Positions 23,839 to 28,271 of a DNA stretch of 28,271 bases are shown in pieces (the stretch's first letter is position 1; every line of letters starts with the position of its first letter). This DNA comes from DASPWV01 sp046727855. GTDB lineage: Bacteria; Acidobacteriota; Vicinamibacteria; Vicinamibacterales; UBA2999. The notes under the pieces were generated by a model. It saw only the letters and a list, made by a program, of their open reading frames with translations. It did not search any database and was not told the DNA's origin. Both the position numbers and the translations under genes were made by a program. The DNA lies in the NCBI GenBank assembly GCA_046727855.1, contig JBKPDL010000030.1, positions 1 to 28,271 on the forward strand, written 5' to 3'.

Positions 23839-23890
23839 GCCGTACCTCCGTGGCGCGGGTTGACCGCGCCTCCTCGCTTCTGTTGTAGCG

Positions 23891-23983
23891 CCACAGTGAG
23901 CGCGGCTTCAGCCGCGCCTGTGGTGGGCTCGATCCGCACACTCAGGGCAGCTTGCGCCGCCGCGCACAGCGGCTTCCAGCCGC
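23891..23983. repeat. Two hairpins between the BatA-like and DUF4175 genes
   Basis: First: GCGCGGCT/AGCCGCGC (23900-23917) inside outer arms CCACA/TGTGG (23891-23895, 23919-23923). Second: GCGGCT/AGCCGC (23969-23983). Both have TTC-containing loops, and the first is preceded by TGTAGCG, as are other members of the window's hairpin family. They lie in the 153-bp spacer of the operon and could affect mRNA processing. Confidence 0.65.
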
Positions 23984-23991
23984 GCCGTTTC

Positions 23992-26040
23992 TTATGCGCT
24001 TCGCGACATCCGATGTGCGACCAGCGATTCGCCTGTAAGAAGCAGAATACCCGCGAACAACAGGTACCACCAGAGACGTTGTGTGCGTTCCTGTGCCTCG
24101 TCCGGAAGGACAATCGGCTGTCCAGACCCGCCGGCGGCGCGTCCCCCGCTCGTCACAGACACGGCGATCTCTTGAGGATCTGCCGCGGTCACGTCGGATT
24201 CGATCAGTTCGACGTTGCTCGCCGCTACGGCTGTCGGGCTCCCAGGTTTCGCTTCGCGGATTTCGTAAAATCCTTGCTCCGCGAGCTCGAGCACACCACT
24301 TTGCTCGCCTTCCAGGTCTTCGCGCTTCCCTGACGGAGTAAGCACGAGCCGGCCGGTCCGTGCCTGAGAGGTCGCGGGACCGGTAGGGGCGGCAAATTCC
24401 GTCAGATCGATCACCTGGCCAACCGTGCCAAAGGATGGCCGCTCACGATATGAGCTGAGGTGGCGCACCACCTGGTGAACGAACGGCAAAAACACGGGTT
24501 TCAGTGCGAGATCGTTCCAATAGAGATCGAGTGTCGAGGTCCAGAACAAAACACGGCCGCGGCCGCTTTGCCGCTCCACCAGCGCCGGCGCGCCATCGTC
24601 GAATCGCGCGAGTACTTGCGCATCCTTCGCCGCGGTCACGGTTCGGTAGCCATAAAAGCGCGCAGCCGAGAAGTCGCCGCTCCTTGGTGCACGAAACGGC
24701 TCAAACACGGCGTGTCCGTAGGCGAGGCCACCAATGGTTCCCGCGGCGCCTCGCGTTCGATCGACGGCACCGGCGGCGGTCCCGGGAAGCAGGTCCGCGG
24801 CGGCGCCGGACCATGATGATTGCGGACCGCCGACGACGAAGATGCCGCCGCCATTCTCGACAAAGCGCTTGAGCCGCGCGGCGGTCGCGTCGCTCGGGTT
24901 GATGTCGTCGAAAATGATCACGCGCGATTTGCTCAATACGTCCTCACTCAGCGCGTCGGCCGTGCGTGTGGTCACCGTAAAGCGCGGGTTCTCACCGATT
25001 GCGAGCGCGCGCGAAAGGTACAGCGCCGAACCTCGCGTGCCGCGCGTCACCAGCGCCACTTCGATCGGTCTCGGTGGCGTGAGCACAAAGTGAAACGCGT
25101 TGTCCGCCGCCAAGCCGTCATCTGGAAGGCGAACGGCAGCGCGCGTGTTGTCTGCCGTAATCGTCACAGGCGCGAACGCCGCGGTCGCCGCCCCGTGCGA
25201 TTCCAGCGAAACGGGCACGGATTGCACGGTGCGGCCATCGATCTCGAGCGACAGATTGAGATCTTTGATCGCCGTCGCGCTGCGGTTGATGGCGCCTCCA
25301 GTCACGATCACACGTTCCTGTCCGGCAAAGACTTCGCGCTGCACCGAGACCGGCGTGACGGCCACATTGGTAACGTTGCCCGCATTCACGACGACGGGTG
25401 TGACCGTCGTCGCATCGGGCAATCGAAAGCCGTCGGACGCCGTCCAACCACTGCGCTGAAAGTCGCTGATGACAATCACTTCACGGCGCGGGAAAGTTGA
25501 TTCCGCGAGCAGGCTTCCGGCGAGCTTGAAGGCCGGACCCAATCGCGTCGCGCCCGCGCTTGGAGTGGCCGCGTTGATTTCCGAGAGCAACCGCGCCCGC
25601 TCGTTCGTCGGGCGCACAGCAACCTCGGCGGATGTCGAGAAGAAGACGAGCGATGCGCGATCGCCCGCCGCCAGGCCGTTGACGGCGTCGGAAGCCGCCC
25701 GTTGCGCGCGCTGCCACTGATCGCCGTGCCCCATGCTGTAAGAACGATCGAGAAGAATGACGACGTCGCGGGCGCCGCCAGCCGACGCCGCTACGCTCGT
25801 GCCGCGCAGAAATGGCCGCGCGAAGGCGGCGACAATCAGCGCCAGGGCGCCAAGCCGCATCGCGAGCAGCGCCCAGTTGTGAATGCGCCGCCGCCGCACC
25901 GACTCATACGGCACCCGCTTCAGAAACATCAGCGACGGGAACACCACCACGTTCTTCCGTTCTTTCTGAATCAGATGAATCAGAACGGGAATGGCCAGTG
26001 TGGCGAGGCCGGCGAAAAACAGTGGAGCGAGAAATGACAT
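23992..26040 (-). CDS. BatA-like VWA membrane protein
   Basis: A 682-residue protein of the aerotolerance/BatA type. Residues 1-24 form a first membrane segment (FLAPLFFAGLATLAIPVLIH), followed by the basic RRRRIHNW and a second membrane segment (about 55-75). A VWA domain (about 88-250) contains the MIDAS motif DRSYS near residue 97. Beta-sandwich-like sequence and a Rossmann-type segment (RVIIFDDINPSD, then GGGIFVVGGPQSSW, about 370-410) resemble the GATase-like part often found in these proteins. A C-terminal membrane segment (WWYLLFAGILLL) ends the protein. Its ATG directly follows the TAG stop of the DUF58 gene with no spacer, so the two are translationally coupled. It probably works with MoxR and DUF58; its substrate is unknown. 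Confidence 0.88.
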   Translation of the reverse strand: MSFLAPLFFAGLATLAIPVLIHLIQKERKNVVVFPSLMFLKRVPYESVRRRRIHNWALLAMRLGALALIVAAFARPFLRGTSVAASAGGARDVVILLDRSYSMGHGDQWQRAQRAASDAVNGLAAGDRASLVFFSTSAEVAVRPTNERARLLSEINAATPSAGATRLGPAFKLAGSLLAESTFPRREVIVISDFQRSGWTASDGFRLPDATTVTPVVVNAGNVTNVAVTPVSVQREVFAGQERVIVTGGAINRSATAIKDLNLSLEIDGRTVQSVPVSLESHGAATAAFAPVTITADNTRAAVRLPDDGLAADNAFHFVLTPPRPIEVALVTRGTRGSALYLSRALAIGENPRFTVTTRTADALSEDVLSKSRVIIFDDINPSDATAARLKRFVENGGGIFVVGGPQSSWSGAAADLLPGTAAGAVDRTRGAAGTIGGLAYGHAVFEPFRAPRSGDFSAARFYGYRTVTAAKDAQVLARFDDGAPALVERQSGRGRVLFWTSTLDLYWNDLALKPVFLPFVHQVVRHLSSYRERPSFGTVGQVIDLTEFAAPTGPATSQARTGRLVLTPSGKREDLEGEQSGVLELAEQGFYEIREAKPGSPTAVAASNVELIESDVTAADPQEIAVSVTSGGRAAGGSGQPIVLPDEAQERTQRLWWYLLFAGILLLTGESLVAHRMSRSA

Positions 26041-26949
26041 CTATCGCACTCGAGCCAGTCGATCCCGGATCGAAAGGTAGTTGAACAGCGCGTAATCGAG
26101 CGGCGTCGACGTGTTGAACATCGCGTAGTCCACGCGGTGCTCCGCAGCGCGCGCCGTCAGCGCGGCGATGTGCTCGCGCACCAGGGCGCGATATTGCGCG
26201 CCCAACGCGTCCGGCACGATCGGAATTTGCTCGCCGGTTTCGAGGTCCTCGAACGCTGACGGCTCGCCGAAGTCGAAATCCACCTCGGCCTGATCGAGCA
26301 GATGAAAGATGATCACGTCGTTGCCGCGGAACCGGATCAACGACACGGCATCCATCACCGCCTCCGGATCCTCGTACAGGTCGGAGATGAGGACGACGAT
26401 GCCGCGGCGCCCGAAATGTTCCGCCAGCCTTTTCAGCGGCGGGCCCAGCCGACCGGCACGCACGGCCTGCGCGCGGTCGAGCGTATGCAGAACGACGTCG
26501 AGGTGCTTGGCCGATGCCGGCACGAAGTCGACGATCTCCTCGTCGAACGTCACCAGGCCGACACGATCGCGCTGCTTGTGGACGAGGTAGGTGAGGCACG
26601 CCGCCAGCGTTCGGGCGTAATCGAGCTTCGAGATGCGCGCGCCGAACGCCATCGACTTCGAGGTATCGAGCAGCACCGTGAAGTTGGCGTTCGAATCGGC
26701 TTCGAACTCCTTGATGTAATAGCGATCGGTGCGCGCGAAGACTTTCCAATCGACTCGCCGGATGTCGTCGCCGGGCACGTAGCCGCGATGTTCGGCAAAG
26801 TCGACCGACGCGCCAAAGTACGGCGTGCGGTGTAAGCCATTGATCACGCCGTCCACGACGCTGCGCGCGACGAGATCGAGATTGCCCACCCGCGCAAGGA
26901 CCGCGGGATCGACGAACCGTGCGCCGGGAATCAGCGGAGCTTCATGCAT
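26041..26949 (-). CDS. DUF58 domain protein
   Basis: A 302-residue cytoplasmic DUF58 protein. The diagnostic motif GDDIRRVDWKVFARTD (about residues 60-75) is followed by a VWA-like segment with DTSKS (about 95-99) as a MIDAS-type motif, and VVLISDLYEDPEAV near residue 185. No membrane segment is present, unlike longer DUF58 proteins. DUF58 proteins are the regular partners of MoxR ATPases, whose gene lies upstream on the same strand across a 108-bp spacer filled with heptamer repeats. It is directly abutted by the BatA-like gene. No strong ribosome binding site precedes ATG 26949. Confidence 0.92.
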   Translation of the reverse strand: MHEAPLIPGARFVDPAVLARVGNLDLVARSVVDGVINGLHRTPYFGASVDFAEHRGYVPGDDIRRVDWKVFARTDRYYIKEFEADSNANFTVLLDTSKSMAFGARISKLDYARTLAACLTYLVHKQRDRVGLVTFDEEIVDFVPASAKHLDVVLHTLDRAQAVRAGRLGPPLKRLAEHFGRRGIVVLISDLYEDPEAVMDAVSLIRFRGNDVIIFHLLDQAEVDFDFGEPSAFEDLETGEQIPIVPDALGAQYRALVREHIAALTARAAEHRVDYAMFNTSTPLDYALFNYLSIRDRLARVR

Positions 26950-26971
26950 TTCAGTCTTCGGTCTACGGTGA

Positions 26972-27056
26972 GTTCAAAAGTTCAAAGTTCAAAGTTCAAA
27001 GTTCAAAGTTGTTTTGTTCTTCGTTCTTAGTTCTTCGTTCTTAGTTCTTTAGTTCC
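26972..27056. repeat. Two adjacent heptamer tandem arrays
   Basis: 26972-27010: five units of AGTTCAA (one is an 8-mer). 27017-27056: alternating TTCTTCG and TTCTTAG heptamers, giving a 14-bp period. The patch is AT-rich in a GC-rich region and fills the spacer between moxR and the DUF58 gene inside the operon. Confidence 0.85.
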
Positions 27057-27057
27057 G

Positions 27058-28101
<1,044 letters not shown>

Positions 28102-28107
28102 GAGAGG

Positions 28108-28113
28108 CTCCTT
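28108..28113 (-). promoter_or_regulatory. Ribosome binding site that decides the moxR start
   Basis: AAGGAG on the minus strand, 6 nt before GTG 28101. It lies within the reading frame that would begin at ATG 28116, so it argues for the shorter protein. Confidence 0.6.
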
Positions 28114-28116
28114 CAT

Positions 28117-28178
28117 CGCGGGCCTGAAGGCCCGCGCTACAGGATGTGTAGTACGTAGCGCGGACCTTTAGGTCCGCG
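28117..28178. repeat. Two palindromic repeats upstream of moxR
   Basis: CGCGGGCCT/AGGCCCGCG (28117-28136, GA loop) followed by CGCTAC, and CGCGGACCT/AGGTCCGCG (28159-28178, TT loop) preceded by CGTAG. The two copies are in opposite orientation with respect to the GTAGCG tag and differ by a compensating G:C to A:T change in the stem. They fill the spacer between a DUF4159 gene and moxR. Confidence 0.85.
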
Positions 28179-28179
28179 A

Positions 28180-28271
28180 TCAATGCGTTAACGCATACAT
28201 CACGTAATTCACACCAAACTTGTACGCTTCGTTCGACAAATCGATCGGGATGTATCCCTGATCCGAAAATT
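28180..28271 (-). CDS. C-terminal end of a further DUF4159-type protein (5' end beyond window)
   Basis: Only the last 30 codons are inside the window, ending at TGA 28180. The end reads GVNYVMYALTH, matching the C-termini of the three complete DUF4159 proteins (GINVLLYSMTH, AINAVLYGLTH, GLNVALYALSH) in spacing and in the final Thr/Ser-His. Upstream residues GYIPIDLSNEAYKF differ from the PNGYAV-type segment of the tandem copies, so this is a more distant relative. It would be the first gene in view of the MoxR/DUF58/BatA/DUF4175 cluster. The assignment rests on a short stretch. Confidence 0.65.
   Translation of the reverse strand, partial: FSDQGYIPIDLSNEAYKFGVNYVMYALTH

Noticed and set aside
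21631..24333. 900-codon open frame on the plus strand
   Set aside because: It is antisense to the DUF4175-like gene and part of the BatA-like gene, both with clear family features. Its translation is Arg/Leu/His-rich with no recognisable motif, as expected for the opposite strand of GC-rich coding DNA.

Overview
The window looks like a chromosomal segment of a GC-rich, aerobic soil-type bacterium. An Acidobacteriota (Vicinamibacteria-like) origin is my best guess, based on the MoxR/DUF58/BatA/DUF4175/DUF4159 gene cluster, the homodimeric-E1 pyruvate dehydrogenase operon and the many small palindromic and tandem repeats between genes. This is inference, since no rRNA or other taxonomic marker is present. 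All genes read cleanly and I saw no phage, IS element, tRNA or CRISPR array.

Layout. (1) 1-3581: aerobic benzoyl-CoA (box) pathway genes boxC and boxB on the minus strand, boxB running off the left edge, with a divergent TetR regulator. (2) 3672-5417: a UPF0173 metal-dependent hydrolase divergent from lipA (lipoyl synthase). (3) 5445-11086: an aceE-aceF-lpdA operon for the pyruvate dehydrogenase complex, minus strand, convergent with lipA, which makes the lipoyl cofactor AceF needs. (4) 11142-13760: a family-5-type uracil-DNA glycosylase, then a PLP-dependent threonine-dehydratase-like enzyme overlapped by a glycerophosphodiesterase gene. (5) 13802-17364: an AAA+ ATPase of the MoxR/Mg-chelatase type, a von Willebrand A (VWA) protein and a Lon-substrate-binding-domain protein, plus strand, probably one operon. 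(6) 17470-28271: a minus-strand cluster read from right to left: a partial DUF4159 protein, MoxR ATPase, DUF58 protein, BatA-like VWA membrane protein, a large DUF4175-like coiled-coil membrane protein and three tandem DUF4159 paralogs with signal peptides. The ATPase and VWA proteins of (5) and (6) form two separate AAA+/VWA chaperone-like modules within 15 kb.

The most unusual features are non-coding. A 70-bp element with perfect 22-bp inverted repeats lies in frame inside the VWA gene and adds about 20 residues. A dispersed hairpin family (stem ending CCT, two bases, AGG) shows compensatory stem changes and supplies the end of lipA. Octamer and heptamer arrays and an exact 36-bp tandem array fill intergenic gaps. 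Several genes (lipA, the AAA+ gene, tetR, the glycosylase gene) have a -10-like box immediately before a start codon with no ribosome binding site, which suggests leaderless transcripts. Two divergent gene pairs share overlapping, nearly palindromic -10 boxes.
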